DNA of 64,000 bases from Flavobacteriales bacterium UBA4110 (GCA_002383165.1 DFXK01000011.1:138791-202790); one strand, 5' to 3'; positions 16,693 through 25,504 are shown, counted from the first letter of the stretch. Notes: a model not told the origin generated them from the sequence alone. Numbers and translations: made by a program.

Positions 16693-18219
16693 ATGTCAAA
16701 TAAAGAAAAATTCATAACGGACCTGAGCGCAAAATACAATCCTAAAGGCGAACACATCATCCTCGGAAAAGGTATGCTGGACGGCGAAGTTATAACAGAA
16801 GTCAATGTTTCAATTCCTCTGAAAACAGTCAACAGACACGGATTGATTGCCGGCGCAACCGGAACCGGAAAAACCAAAACACTTCAGGTTTTTGTAGAGC
16901 AGTTGTCTCACGCCGGAATCCCGACTTTGGTAATGGACATCAAAGGTGATTTATCCGGAATTGCCGAAGCAGGAACGGAAAACGACAACATCAAAGACCG
17001 ATATTCTAAAACGCAATTACCATATTCGCCACAGAGTTTTCCCGTAGAATTGATGACAATTTCCGGTGCAAAAGGCGTTAAACTTCGTGCAACAGTTTTA
17101 GAATTCGGCCCAATTTTATTGAGTAAAATTCTTGAATTGAATGACACCCAGCAAAGCATTATGTCCATCGTTTTCAAATATTGTGATGACAAAGCTTTGC
17201 CTTTGGTTGACTTGCAGGATTTGAAAAAAGTGTTGCAATATGTGACAGATAATCCGATTGGTAAAAAAGAATTGGCTGATAATTACGGCTCGATTTCTCC
17301 CGCATCTTTAAGGGCTATTTTACGTTCGATTGTAGCAATGGAACAGCAAGGCGCAACAACTTTCTTTGGCGAACCAAGTTTTGAAGTGGATGATTTGCTA
17401 AAAACCAGAGATGGAAAGGGTGTTGTGAATATTTTCAGAGTTGATGACATTCAGAATAAACCTAATCTTTTCTCGACCTTTATTTTATCGTTGTTTGCCG
17501 AGATTTATATGACTTTTCCAGAAGAAGGCGACAGTGGAAAACCGAAGTTAGTTTTATTTATTGATGAAGCGCATTTACTTTTTAACGAAGCTTCGAAAAC
17601 CTTGCTTTCTCAAATCGAAACGATGGTAAAACTGATTCGTTCCAAAGGAATCGGAATTTATTTTATTACTCAAATTCCTGGCGATGTTCCGGAAAATATT
17701 TTGAGCCAGTTAGGGTTGAAAATCCAACACGCTTTAAGAGGTTTCACCGCAAAAGACAGAAAAGAAATTGACAAAGCGGTAGAAAATTATCCAACGACAG
17801 AGTTTTACAAAGCCAATGAACTCATTCAAAATCTTGGAATTGGAGAAGCTTTTGTAACCGCATTGGATGAAAAAGGAATTCCAACACCTTTGGTTCAAAC
17901 TTATTTGATTTCGCCTGAAAGTAGAATGGATATTTTAACCGCATCAGAAATTGATGAACTGACAAGAAATTCTGACCTTGTCAAAAAATACGAACAAGAC
18001 CTCGATAAAGAAAGTGCTTACGAAATTCTGACCAAAAGAATCGAAGAACATACACAAACTGCCATTCCAACACCAACAAGAGGAAGAACAGCACAACCAA
18101 AAGAAGAGCAAGGTATGTTTGAGCAAGTCATCGAAAGCCGGGCCGGAAAAACTTTCCTGAATACTTTAGCAAGAGAAGGCGCCAAGTTTATTTTGGGAAT
18201 GTTTAGTAAAAAAAGATAA
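16693..18219 (+). CDS. HerA-like ATPase (DUF853 / YjgR family)
   Basis: A 508-residue soluble ATPase. Walker A is IAGATGTGKTKTLQ (~53-66), followed by VMDIKGDLSG, and Walker B is VLFIDEAHLLFNEAS at ~287. The arginine-finger-like motif occurs in VKLIRSKGIGIYFITQ. The C-terminal end contains a proline/threonine-rich linker (~455-485) and a basic tail. YjgR proteins are hexameric HerA/FtsK-like ATPases with no clear role. It is followed after 28 bp by an exonuclease gene on the same strand, hinting at a shared DNA-processing function. Confidence 0.88.
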   Translation: MSNKEKFITDLSAKYNPKGEHIILGKGMLDGEVITEVNVSIPLKTVNRHGLIAGATGTGKTKTLQVFVEQLSHAGIPTLVMDIKGDLSGIAEAGTENDNIKDRYSKTQLPYSPQSFPVELMTISGAKGVKLRATVLEFGPILLSKILELNDTQQSIMSIVFKYCDDKALPLVDLQDLKKVLQYVTDNPIGKKELADNYGSISPASLRAILRSIVAMEQQGATTFFGEPSFEVDDLLKTRDGKGVVNIFRVDDIQNKPNLFSTFILSLFAEIYMTFPEEGDSGKPKLVLFIDEAHLLFNEASKTLLSQIETMVKLIRSKGIGIYFITQIPGDVPENILSQLGLKIQHALRGFTAKDRKEIDKAVENYPTTEFYKANELIQNLGIGEAFVTALDEKGIPTPLVQTYLISPESRMDILTASEIDELTRNSDLVKKYEQDLDKESAYEILTKRIEEHTQTAIPTPTRGRTAQPKEEQGMFEQVIESRAGKTFLNTLAREGAKFILGMFSKKR

Positions 18220-18247
18220 TAAAAAAATGCAGATTGCATAAATGTAG

Positions 18248-19471
18248 ATGTACTCAATAATAGATATAGAAAGTAACGGCGCACCATTTAGGAAAGAAAG
18301 CATTATTGAGATTGCTATCTATCGTTATGACGGTCACGAGATTACTGACCAATTTATCTCTCTCGTGAATCCCGAAAGTGAGATTTCTGCCTTTGTGCAA
18401 AAGTTGACTGGAATTACCTCAAAAATGGTAATTACAGCTCCGAAATTTCACGAAATCGCCAAACGCGTTGTTGAAATAACCAAAGATTCTGTACTAGTTG
18501 GTCATAATATCGATTTCGATTACAGGATGCTTCGTCAATCGTTCAAACGTCTCGGTTACGACTTCACAATCAAAACTTTAGACACCATTCCTTTGGCTAA
18601 AAATCTGATTCCGGATGAGAAAAGTTATTCATTAAGTAAACTTTGTAAGTCAATCGGAATTCCTTTGAGTGAAGCGCATCGTGCAAGTGGCGACGCGAGA
18701 GCGACTTTGGATTTGTTTAAATTATTGATTATCAAGGATAAAAACAACGAAATAATTCAATCACAACAAGAAGAAAATCTGGAGAAAAATTACATCAGTA
18801 AAGTTCAGATTTTGACGGAAGATTTGCCAAACGAAAGAGGAATTCTCTATTTCCAAAACTCGGAGGGAAAAATCATTAGTTCCGATGTTGTAGAAGACTT
18901 ATATAAATCTGCCAAGAAAATTTTCGACTCTGATAAAGCGAAGTATAAAAAAATCCAGGAAGAGACAGAAAAAATCTCCTACGAACTGACTGGAACTGAT
19001 TTGATTGCCAAACTAATGATGCAAAACAAAGGCTTCCACAAAAGGCAACAATTGACTTTCGGACTGTTTTACAGAAAGAACAAATATATTCTTGAGAAAA
19101 TTAAACTTCAGGAAGATAAACCTTTACTGAGATTCAAGAGTTTTACGCAAGGTTTGAAGGCGATTAATTACATCAAATCCCGAGAAGAATTGATAGATTT
19201 GGTAGAATTTACTCAAAAAATCAATCTCAAAGGAAGGAATGAAATCTGGTTTTCATCCGGAAGAACTTTGGGCGAAAAATCGTTTTTGGTTTTGGAAAAA
19301 GGCAAATTAGTCGGATTTGGATTTTATGAATTGTATCATCAGATTCAGTCTTTGGAAAAAATTAAAAAGCTGATGTTGCCTGTGCCGAGATTTTCGCAGG
19401 ATTTGCAGAATGACTTGCAGTTGGCACTTTTACGAAATGAATATGAGGTTTCTGCGCTTCCTGAAAAATAA
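18248..19471 (+). CDS. DEDDh 3'-5' exonuclease with degenerate GIY-YIG-like region
   Basis: A 407-residue protein. Residues 1-170 are a DnaQ/epsilon-type exonuclease: ExoI IDIESNG (D6/E8), ExoII VGHNIDFDYRML and ExoIII HRASGDARAT. Related Bacteroidota proteins continue with a UvrC-like GIY-YIG domain. Here the corresponding place reads RGILYFQNSEGKIISSD (~195-220), keeping the GxxYF turn but lacking the second tyrosine-containing YIG and the following arginine, so nuclease activity of that domain is doubtful. The remainder (~225-407) is of unknown fold. DNA repair or proofreading is inferred. Confidence 0.85.
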   Translation: MYSIIDIESNGAPFRKESIIEIAIYRYDGHEITDQFISLVNPESEISAFVQKLTGITSKMVITAPKFHEIAKRVVEITKDSVLVGHNIDFDYRMLRQSFKRLGYDFTIKTLDTIPLAKNLIPDEKSYSLSKLCKSIGIPLSEAHRASGDARATLDLFKLLIIKDKNNEIIQSQQEENLEKNYISKVQILTEDLPNERGILYFQNSEGKIISSDVVEDLYKSAKKIFDSDKAKYKKIQEETEKISYELTGTDLIAKLMMQNKGFHKRQQLTFGLFYRKNKYILEKIKLQEDKPLLRFKSFTQGLKAINYIKSREELIDLVEFTQKINLKGRNEIWFSSGRTLGEKSFLVLEKGKLVGFGFYELYHQIQSLEKIKKLMLPVPRFSQDLQNDLQLALLRNEYEVSALPEK

Positions 19472-19487
19472 AAATCAACCTAAAACA

Positions 19488-19518
19488 TTGCAGGATTTAC
19501 AGATAAACTCTAATTTTG
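19488..19518 (+). promoter_or_regulatory. lysA promoter
   Basis: TTG at 19488-19490, a spacer of 20 and TAATTTTG at 19511-19518 fit the Bacteroidota consensus. Transcription should start near 19525 and give a leader of ~167 nt. Confidence 0.7.
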
Positions 19519-19539
19519 CGAAAAATTTTAACAAAAGCA

Positions 19540-19611
19540 ATGCAATATTTTAAACAAAGCAAAATCGGAAAAAAGGGAGCTGTAAGGTTCTCTAAGGTTT
19601 GGAATGTGTAA
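19540..19611 (+). CDS. Putative 23-residue lysine-rich leader peptide
   Basis: An ORF from ATG 19540 to TAA 19609-19611. It begins MQYFKQSKIGKK and ends RFSKVWNV, with five lysines in 23 residues including a KK pair at 11-12. It starts ~15 nt after the predicted transcription start. Its stop codon overlaps both a second tiny ORF (MCKELRA, 19604-19627) and the antiterminator arm. Too short for routine gene finders. Translation is inferred from context only. Confidence 0.5.
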   Translation: MQYFKQSKIGKKGAVRFSKVWNV

Positions 19612-19639
19612 AGAGTTGCGTGCATAAGATATCTATTGC

Positions 19640-19679
19640 GGCAGACTCTTTTGATAAAGAATCTGCCTTTTTATTTTTA
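19640..19679 (+). terminator. Attenuator terminator in the lysA leader
   Basis: GGCAGA pairs with TCTGCC and, inside it, TCTTT with AAAGA, around a TGAT loop; a T-rich tract follows. It lies between the promoter and lysA, so it must be conditional. Confidence 0.8.
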
Positions 19680-19691
19680 AAAATCTACCTT

Positions 19692-20891
19692 ATGACAAAT
19701 CAGGATTTGCTAAGTATAGCAAAAGAATTCGGGACACCCGTTTATGTTTATGACGTTAATTCGATACGCGAACAATATGAAAAACTGACTTCTTCTTTCT
19801 CGAAGAACACAAGATTTTTCTACGCAGCCAAAGCTTTAACCAATATCAACATCCTGAAATATGTCGAAAAGTTAGGCGCTTCCCTTGATTGTGTTTCTAT
19901 CAACGAAGTGAAATTGGGTTTAAAAGCTGGTTTTTCAAATGACAGAATCCTTTTCACGCCAAACTGCGTTGACCTTGCAGAAATCGAAGAAGCAATGTCT
20001 CTGAATGTTCATATTAATATCGATAACATTTCGATTTTGGAACAATTTGGAAATAAATTCGGAGGTTCTTATCCGATTTTTGTGAGAATCAATCCACATA
20101 TTTTTGCTGGAGGAAATTACAAAATCTCAACTGGACATATTGATTCTAAATTCGGGATTTCTATTCATCAGCTTCGTCACATCGAGCGTGTTATGAAATC
20201 TACCAACATCAATGTTGAAGGACTTCATATGCACACGGGAAGCGAAATCAAAGACCCGGATGTTTTCCTGCAAGGTCTGGAAATTATGTTCGAATTGGCT
20301 GAACATTTCCCAAATCTGAAATATCTGGACATGGGAAGTGGTTTCAAAGTTCCTTATCAAGATGGAGATTTGGAGACAGACGTAAAATCTCTTGGAAAAA
20401 AAGTCAATGCTGCAATCAAAAAACACGAAGAATCTACAGGGAAAAAATTCCAACTTTGGTTTGAACCGGGGAAATTCTTGGTGAGTAAAAGCGGACATTT
20501 CTTGGTAAAATCAAATGTCATCAAGCAAACAACAGCGACAGTTTTTGTGGGTGTTAATTCTGGATTCAATCATTTGATTCGTCCGATGTTCTACGATTCT
20601 TACCATATTATCGAAAATCTTTCGAATCCAACAGGTCCGGAAAGAATTTATACTGTTGTTGGAAACATCTGTGAAACAGACACGTTTGCATGGGACAGAA
20701 AAATCAATGAAGTGAGAGAAGGCGATGTGATTGTTTTTAGAAATGCCGGTGCTTACGGTTTTGAAATGAGTTCAAATTTCAACTCAAGATTGAAACCTGC
20801 AGAAGTAATGTTCCTTGACGGAAAAGCACATCTCATCAGAAAAAGAGACGAATTCGAAGATTTATTAAAAAACCAGATTGAAGTTTTGTAA
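19692..20891 (+). CDS. lysA: Diaminopimelate decarboxylase
   Basis: A 399-residue PLP enzyme that makes lysine from meso-diaminopimelate, the last step of the pathway. The PLP lysine lies in FFYAAKALTN; the alanine-racemase-like barrel includes LHMHTGSEI and the phosphate loop DMGSGFKVPY, with WFEPGKFLV and CETDTFAWDR (substrate-binding Cys) later and the Tyr of NAGAYGFEMSSNFN near the end. The start MTNQDLLSIAKEFGTPVYVYD matches the family. A longer in-frame start at 19599 would run through the leader terminator and is rejected. Confidence 0.95.
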   Translation: MTNQDLLSIAKEFGTPVYVYDVNSIREQYEKLTSSFSKNTRFFYAAKALTNINILKYVEKLGASLDCVSINEVKLGLKAGFSNDRILFTPNCVDLAEIEEAMSLNVHINIDNISILEQFGNKFGGSYPIFVRINPHIFAGGNYKISTGHIDSKFGISIHQLRHIERVMKSTNINVEGLHMHTGSEIKDPDVFLQGLEIMFELAEHFPNLKYLDMGSGFKVPYQDGDLETDVKSLGKKVNAAIKKHEESTGKKFQLWFEPGKFLVSKSGHFLVKSNVIKQTTATVFVGVNSGFNHLIRPMFYDSYHIIENLSNPTGPERIYTVVGNICETDTFAWDRKINEVREGDVIVFRNAGAYGFEMSSNFNSRLKPAEVMFLDGKAHLIRKRDEFEDLLKNQIEVL

Positions 20892-20947
20892 TAAGGCTGC
20901 TACGATAGGGTACAGATTGCCTCAAATTTAGATTAAAATCAAACTTT

Positions 20948-21448
20948 ATGAAATCATTACTTTTCTCATTGTGTCTATTAACCAGCGCTTTATTCATCGC
21001 GCAAGTCGATATTGAAGAAGGTATGGACAATATTCCGATGATCGAGAATACTTCGAGTGCTGTAGTTTATAATGTTAGAGGAATTTATCAGGTACCTGAT
21101 AACGATTGCAATGCCTCGCAGTTTAAAAGTCTGGTTTATCCTGGCGGATCTGCTGCTTATATAAAAGATTTGAAGGAAAAACTTCAGCAAAATGTTAATT
21201 GGAATACCTACGTCATCAACGGATTATTTTTTGTAAAGCTAGACATCAATAAAAAAGGAGTACTAACAAATGCAGAAGCCGGTCCTAAAGTTGCAAACAG
21301 CGATCTGTTTCTGAAAGATCTGAAAAATGCAGCCATGAAAGCCAATAAAAAGTGGATTCCTGCCAAATGTAACGGAAATCCTGTAGATTCTAAAGCTATT
21401 CTGAAAATCGATTTTTCATCAATGACTTATGACAATGCTTTTAATTAA
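20948..21448 (+). CDS. Secreted protein with TonB-C-like domain
   Basis: A 166-residue protein with a Sec signal peptide (MKSLLFSLCLLTSALFIAQ, cleavage after ~19). The second half (~80-166) fits the TonB C-terminal fold as used in many small flavobacterial proteins: VNWNTYVINGLFFVKLDIN, then MKANKKWIPAKCNGNPVDS and a final hydrophobic strand. There is no membrane anchor or proline-rich linker, so it is not a full TonB; it probably works freely in the periplasm. Role unknown. A strong terminator follows. Confidence 0.75.
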   Translation: MKSLLFSLCLLTSALFIAQVDIEEGMDNIPMIENTSSAVVYNVRGIYQVPDNDCNASQFKSLVYPGGSAAYIKDLKEKLQQNVNWNTYVINGLFFVKLDINKKGVLTNAEAGPKVANSDLFLKDLKNAAMKANKKWIPAKCNGNPVDSKAILKIDFSSMTYDNAFN

Positions 21449-21460
21449 TATAAAAACAGA

Positions 21461-21491
21461 AACCGCTAAATTAATTTAGCGGTTGTTTTTA
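21461..21491 (+). terminator. Terminator after the TonB-C-like gene
   Basis: AACCGCTAAATT and AATTTAGCGGTT form a perfect hairpin with a T-run after it. Confidence 0.85.
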
Positions 21492-21628
21492 GTTTCTACC
21501 CTGCTATCATTGCTAAAAAAAGCATTCAGATTTCTCTAAACGCCTTTCTTCCCTCATTCGGATTTTTTAATCAGAATTGATTTTAGGCAAAAGTATAGCT
21601 TATTTAGTTCAAATAAAATGAACCATGG

Positions 21629-22198
21629 TTAACAAATTCGTTTTCGTATACGACTGAGCGCCTGCGGTGTAATGCCTATATATGAAGCAATATGCTTCAA
21701 CGGAATTTTTTGGAAAAGATCTGGCTGCTCTCTTAAAAGTGAAAGGTATCTTTCCTCAGCAGTTTCACTTAAGAAAGAAAATTCTCTGTTAAGTTTTTCT
21801 ACATATAATTTTTCCACAGTAAGTCTTCCGATAAGATTTCCAACAGAATGTGTTTTATAAAGCATCTGTAAATCATCATAATGAATTTGCCAGACCACCA
21901 TATCTGTTAACGCCTCTATATCGCATCTGGAAGGCGTTCTTTTTGTGAAAGAATCATAGGCCGTAAGGAATTGATTTTGAAATACAAACCTTATAGTCAG
22001 TTCTTTATTTTCCTTCATAAAGAAAAGTCTTGCTGCTCCATTTTCAACAAAAGACAAGTAGTTATCTACTTCTCCTTTATTCAGAATCACATCTTTTTTC
22101 TTGTATTCTTTTCTAAAGTTTTTCTCCACAAAAGGCTTCCAATTTTCTTCAGTAAGCGGAATTCCCTTCGAGAGCAGATACTGTTTAACAAACTCCAT
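21629..22198 (-). CDS. Crp/Fnr family transcriptional regulator
   Basis: A 189-residue regulator. An N-terminal cyclic-nucleotide-binding beta barrel spans ~20-120 (GEVDNYLSFVENGAARLF, then TIRFVFQNQFLTAYDSF). The C-terminal part has a short helix-turn-helix (LKHIASYIGITPQALSRIRK). The phosphate-binding cassette RxS of cAMP-binding CRP is not conserved and no Fe-S cysteine cluster is present, so the ligand is unclear. It starts 12 bp after surE stops, so it shares the surE transcript. Confidence 0.88.
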   Translation of the reverse strand: MEFVKQYLLSKGIPLTEENWKPFVEKNFRKEYKKKDVILNKGEVDNYLSFVENGAARLFFMKENKELTIRFVFQNQFLTAYDSFTKRTPSRCDIEALTDMVVWQIHYDDLQMLYKTHSVGNLIGRLTVEKLYVEKLNREFSFLSETAEERYLSLLREQPDLFQKIPLKHIASYIGITPQALSRIRKRIC

Positions 22199-22210
22199 TC
22201 ATTATCATTT

Positions 22211-22975
22211 TTATTGATAAACAGAATTCAGCTCTCTCATATATTCATAAGCTGTCAAATCAAATTTCACAGGTACAATACTAATATAGCCATTAGCCAA
22301 AGCCGTTTCGTCCGCATCTTCGGACTCATCCATATTATTGAAATAACCTGTCAACCAGTAATATTTTCTTCCATGCGGATTGGTTCTTTCGTCAAAACTT
22401 TCTTCCCATTTGGCGTTAGCTTGTTTACAAACTTTGATGCCTTTGATTTCTTCCTTGTTTAATTTCGGAATATTAACATTCAAAACAACTCCTTTAGGCA
22501 TTGGATTTCTCAGAGTTTTCAGAATAATGTCTTTTATAAAATCTTCAGCTTGGTCAAAATCTGCTTCCCATTTCAAATCCGAAAGTGAAAACCCAATCGC
22601 TTGCAAACCTTCTACTCCAGCTTCCACAGCCGCAGACATCGTTCCGGAATAGATAACATTAATAGAAGAATTTGCACCATGATTAATTCCCGAAACAACT
22701 AAATCTGGTTTTCTTGGAAGAATTTTATCTAATGCCATTTTCACACAATCTACAGGCGTTCCAGAGCATGAAAAATCTCTCTGAGGACCTTCAAGATTGA
22801 GTTCTTCGAAGCTTAAAGTTGAGTTAATGGTAATAGCGTGGCCTTTTCCACTCTGAGGAGAATTAGGTGCTACAACAATTACATCTCCAATTTCGTTGAC
22901 TATGCTAATTAATTTTCTGATGCCAGGCGCAGTAATTCCGTCGTCATTGGTTACCAGTATCAATGGTTTACTCAT
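22211..22975 (-). CDS. surE: 5'/3'-nucleotidase SurE
   Basis: A 254-residue nucleotidase/exopolyphosphatase of the SurE family. The metal-binding N-terminus PLILVTNDDGI gives the DD pair; N94-like and S40-like sites occur in PNSPQSGKGHAIT and SGINHGANSSINVIYSGT. The ATG at 22975 (MSKPLI) is chosen over a start 21 codons upstream because the family begins right at the first beta strand. It acts on nucleoside monophosphates, often in stationary phase. Confidence 0.94.
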   Translation of the reverse strand: MSKPLILVTNDDGITAPGIRKLISIVNEIGDVIVVAPNSPQSGKGHAITINSTLSFEELNLEGPQRDFSCSGTPVDCVKMALDKILPRKPDLVVSGINHGANSSINVIYSGTMSAAVEAGVEGLQAIGFSLSDLKWEADFDQAEDFIKDIILKTLRNPMPKGVVLNVNIPKLNKEEIKGIKVCKQANAKWEESFDERTNPHGRKYYWLTGYFNNMDESEDADETALANGYISIVPVKFDLTAYEYMRELNSVYQ

Positions 22976-23147
22976 AAATTTTTCTTTATTTTTTGTCGCT
23001 TTTTGCGATATTGTCATAATTCTTTCAAAAATAACCAATTTATAATACTTTAATTAAAATAAGGTGTTAAATTTGGTTTCGTTTTTGAATATCATCGTAA
23101 CTTTCAAAACGGAAAAAATACTAATCCAAGTACAGATTTAAAAATAT

Positions 23148-25268
23148 ATGTTCAAAAAAATCAAGTTCAAGAAACTACTGATGTTTGCGCCATTGATGAC
23201 GCTGATGTTCTGTTTCAACTCTCCTCAAAATGATGATGAAAAAATGCAAACCATTATGGTAAGCGTAAAAAACACTCTTTCTTATCTTCATTATAGTCCC
23301 AAACCAATCAATGATGCTTATTCTCAAGATGTGTATGAGAAATATTTTGAGAGCGTAGATGCTTCCAAAAGATACTTTCTGCAGTCTGATATGGATGAGT
23401 TCAAAAAGCATTACACAAAACTGGATGATTACCTCAACCAAGGAAATCTTGTTTTCTATAAACTGACTATCGATAGACTTTATCAGCGTGTAGATGAGAT
23501 TGATAAAATGACTCAGGATATCCTTTCCAAACCAATTAATTTGGATGAAAATGATGAATTAATACTTGAGCCCAAGAAAAGAGTTAACCCTGTTGACGCG
23601 AAACAACAGCGTGAAGAATGGAAAAAATACATCAAGTATAATATCCTTCAGGAAATTGAAACGCTGAACAGTAAGGAAGAGGCTCAGAAAAAGAAAAAAG
23701 ATTCTGTAGTAAACAACAAACTTCCAGACACGATAAAATACGCACCAACAACAGCGGAACAGAAGCGTGTCAAAGCAACTTCAGAAGTAAAAGACTTAAT
23801 CACAGATTCTTTCAGAAGATTCAAAAAGAGAAAGAAAATGGACTGGTTCACAGTTTATATGAATGCTTATACCGAAGTTTTTGACCCGCATACCAATTAT
23901 TTCTCTCCAAAAAACAAAGAGGAATTTGATATGCAATTCGTTGGAAAAGTGATTGGTATAGGGGCTTTGATTCAGGAAAAGAAAGGTTATTTATATCTTG
24001 GTGAATTGACAATTGGTGCACCAGCTTGGAAATCAAAACAATTAACTGCGGGCGACAAAATCCTAAAAGTAAAATCCAAACCAAACGAAGAACCTGTGAA
24101 CGTTGTCGGAATGTTGTCTGACGAGGCTGTTAGATTGATTCGTGGGGAAAAAGGAACACCCGTAACTTTAACAGTTGAGAAAAAAGACAAGACCATCAAA
24201 GAGGTAACAATGATTCGTGAAGAAGTGGCTATAGAAGATACTTTTGCAAGAAGTATTGTTGTTAATTCTAAAAATGGTAAGAAATACGGATTCATTTACC
24301 TTCCAAGTTTCAACGTCGATTTTGAAGACCCGAAAGGAAGAAATGCTTCTGACGATATCAAAGCAGAATTAATCAAACTTAAGAAAGAAAATGTAGAAGG
24401 AATTATCCTTGACCTTAGAAGCAATGGTGGAGGTTCTTTGACCGAAGTTGGCGACATTATGGGATTATTTATGAATGCAGGTCCGTATGTCCAGGTAAAA
24501 GACAGCCGAGGAAAAATCCAAGTTCTAAGTAATAAATCGAATGAGCCAATTTGGACAGGTCCATTGGTGGTGATGCAAAACGAATTATCGGCTTCCGCTT
24601 CAGAAATCCTTGCAGGTGCGTTCCAAGATTATGGAAGAGCGGCTGTAATTGGTTCGCCAAGTTCTTTCGGAAAAGGAACGGTTCAGACTTTTGTGGAGTT
24701 GAATAGATTCCTGAACACGAATGACGATTTCGGAGCTTTAAAACTGACGATCCAAAAATTCTATAGAGTTTCTGGAGAATCAACTCAGAGAAAAGGTGTA
24801 GAAGCTGACCTTAAAATGAAAGATTTCTTCTCTTATGCAGAAGTTGGAGAACGTTTTGACCAATTCGCTTTGCCTTGGGACAAAATTGAAACTACGTCTT
24901 ATAAAAAATTGACTGCACTTAATGTTCCTCAATTACAAGCAGAATTAGATAAGCAATTACTCAATAACAACAACTACAAAATGTTACAGGAATCTGCTGA
25001 ATGGAAAGAAGCGCTTGACAAAGAAGAAACAATTACTTTGAATCAAACTAAATTCAATGAACTGATGAAAACGCGTAAAGCTCAGATTGACAAGTTCAAA
25101 GGTTTGAATAAATTCAATAATGGATTGAAATTTACCCTTCACACAGACGAAGCGGAAAGACTCAAAAAAGACGAAGCATTCGCTAAGAAAACAGAAAACT
25201 GGAGAAAAAATCTTGAACGAGATTTCTATCTGGAAGAAACGGTATATGTACTTTCGAAAATTAAATAA
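23148..25268 (+). CDS. Carboxy-terminal processing protease (tail-specific protease, S41)
   Basis: A 706-residue periplasmic protease resembling E. coli Prc. It has a signal peptide or anchor (MFKKIKFKKLLMFAPLMTLMF), then an N-terminal helical DUF3340-like part (~40-210), a PDZ domain (~245-340, VGKVIGIGALIQEKKG), and the S41 catalytic domain with the nucleophile Ser in QNELSASASEILAGA and the Lys in GSPSSFGKGTVQTF. A C-terminal helical domain completes it. It removes C-terminal tails of envelope proteins. A TAAATTTG motif at 23068-23075 is a possible promoter. Confidence 0.94.
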   Translation: MFKKIKFKKLLMFAPLMTLMFCFNSPQNDDEKMQTIMVSVKNTLSYLHYSPKPINDAYSQDVYEKYFESVDASKRYFLQSDMDEFKKHYTKLDDYLNQGNLVFYKLTIDRLYQRVDEIDKMTQDILSKPINLDENDELILEPKKRVNPVDAKQQREEWKKYIKYNILQEIETLNSKEEAQKKKKDSVVNNKLPDTIKYAPTTAEQKRVKATSEVKDLITDSFRRFKKRKKMDWFTVYMNAYTEVFDPHTNYFSPKNKEEFDMQFVGKVIGIGALIQEKKGYLYLGELTIGAPAWKSKQLTAGDKILKVKSKPNEEPVNVVGMLSDEAVRLIRGEKGTPVTLTVEKKDKTIKEVTMIREEVAIEDTFARSIVVNSKNGKKYGFIYLPSFNVDFEDPKGRNASDDIKAELIKLKKENVEGIILDLRSNGGGSLTEVGDIMGLFMNAGPYVQVKDSRGKIQVLSNKSNEPIWTGPLVVMQNELSASASEILAGAFQDYGRAAVIGSPSSFGKGTVQTFVELNRFLNTNDDFGALKLTIQKFYRVSGESTQRKGVEADLKMKDFFSYAEVGERFDQFALPWDKIETTSYKKLTALNVPQLQAELDKQLLNNNNYKMLQESAEWKEALDKEETITLNQTKFNELMKTRKAQIDKFKGLNKFNNGLKFTLHTDEAERLKKDEAFAKKTENWRKNLERDFYLEETVYVLSKIK

Positions 25269-25276
25269 CACATAGC

Positions 25277-25309
25277 AAACCTTCAAGGTTTTGAAAACCT
25301 TGAAGGTTT
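25277..25309. repeat. 33 bp perfect palindrome, copy 1
   Basis: AAACCTTCAAGGTTTT, a central G, and the exact reverse complement. An identical copy is at 26488-26520. It lies just after the protease gene. There is no T-run, so it is not a standard terminator. Confidence 0.85.
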
Positions 25310-25351
25310 AAATTGATTTGTATTTGTAAGAAACATTTGATTTACTCTCAC

Positions 25352-25386
25352 AAAAAGCGGAACTCCAAATAAAGTTCCGCTTTTTT
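25352..25386 (+). terminator. Terminator, duplicated copy 1
   Basis: AAAAAGCGGAACT pairs with AGTTCCGCTTTTT around a CCAAATAA-type loop, then T's. The 24-nt core is identical to the hairpin at 26445-26479. Confidence 0.85.
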
Positions 25387-25504
25387 AGCTTAAACAAAGC
25401 TTCAGAAAATTCAGTCTCTTTTTTGTTAGAAAATATTCCAATGTTATTTTGAAGTTTACATACTAAAAATTAGTCGTATTTTTTTTATTTTTCAAAAACA
25501 ACTC

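Larger units (their letters stand above)
19525..19691 (+). promoter_or_regulatory. lysA leader: candidate lysine attenuator
   Basis: A textbook attenuator layout. There is a 23-codon ORF rich in lysine (19540-19611) and an overlapping 7-codon ORF (19604-19627). An intrinsic terminator (19640-19679) ends 12 nt before the lysA ATG. AAAGAGT (19610-19616, covering the first ORF's stop) can pair with ACTCTTT (19645-19651) inside the 5' arm of the terminator, an alternative structure that would prevent termination. Ribosome position on the ORF could choose between them. The lysine riboswitch core was looked for and not seen. Confidence 0.6.

Noticed and set aside
19599..19691. Longer N-terminus for lysA starting at 19599
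   Set aside because: It would translate the leader terminator and has no family similarity; the family N-terminus begins at 19692.
19525..19691. Lysine (L-box) riboswitch before lysA
   Set aside because: The L-box conserved blocks and five-way junction layout are not recognisable, and a Lys-rich ORF fills the leader.
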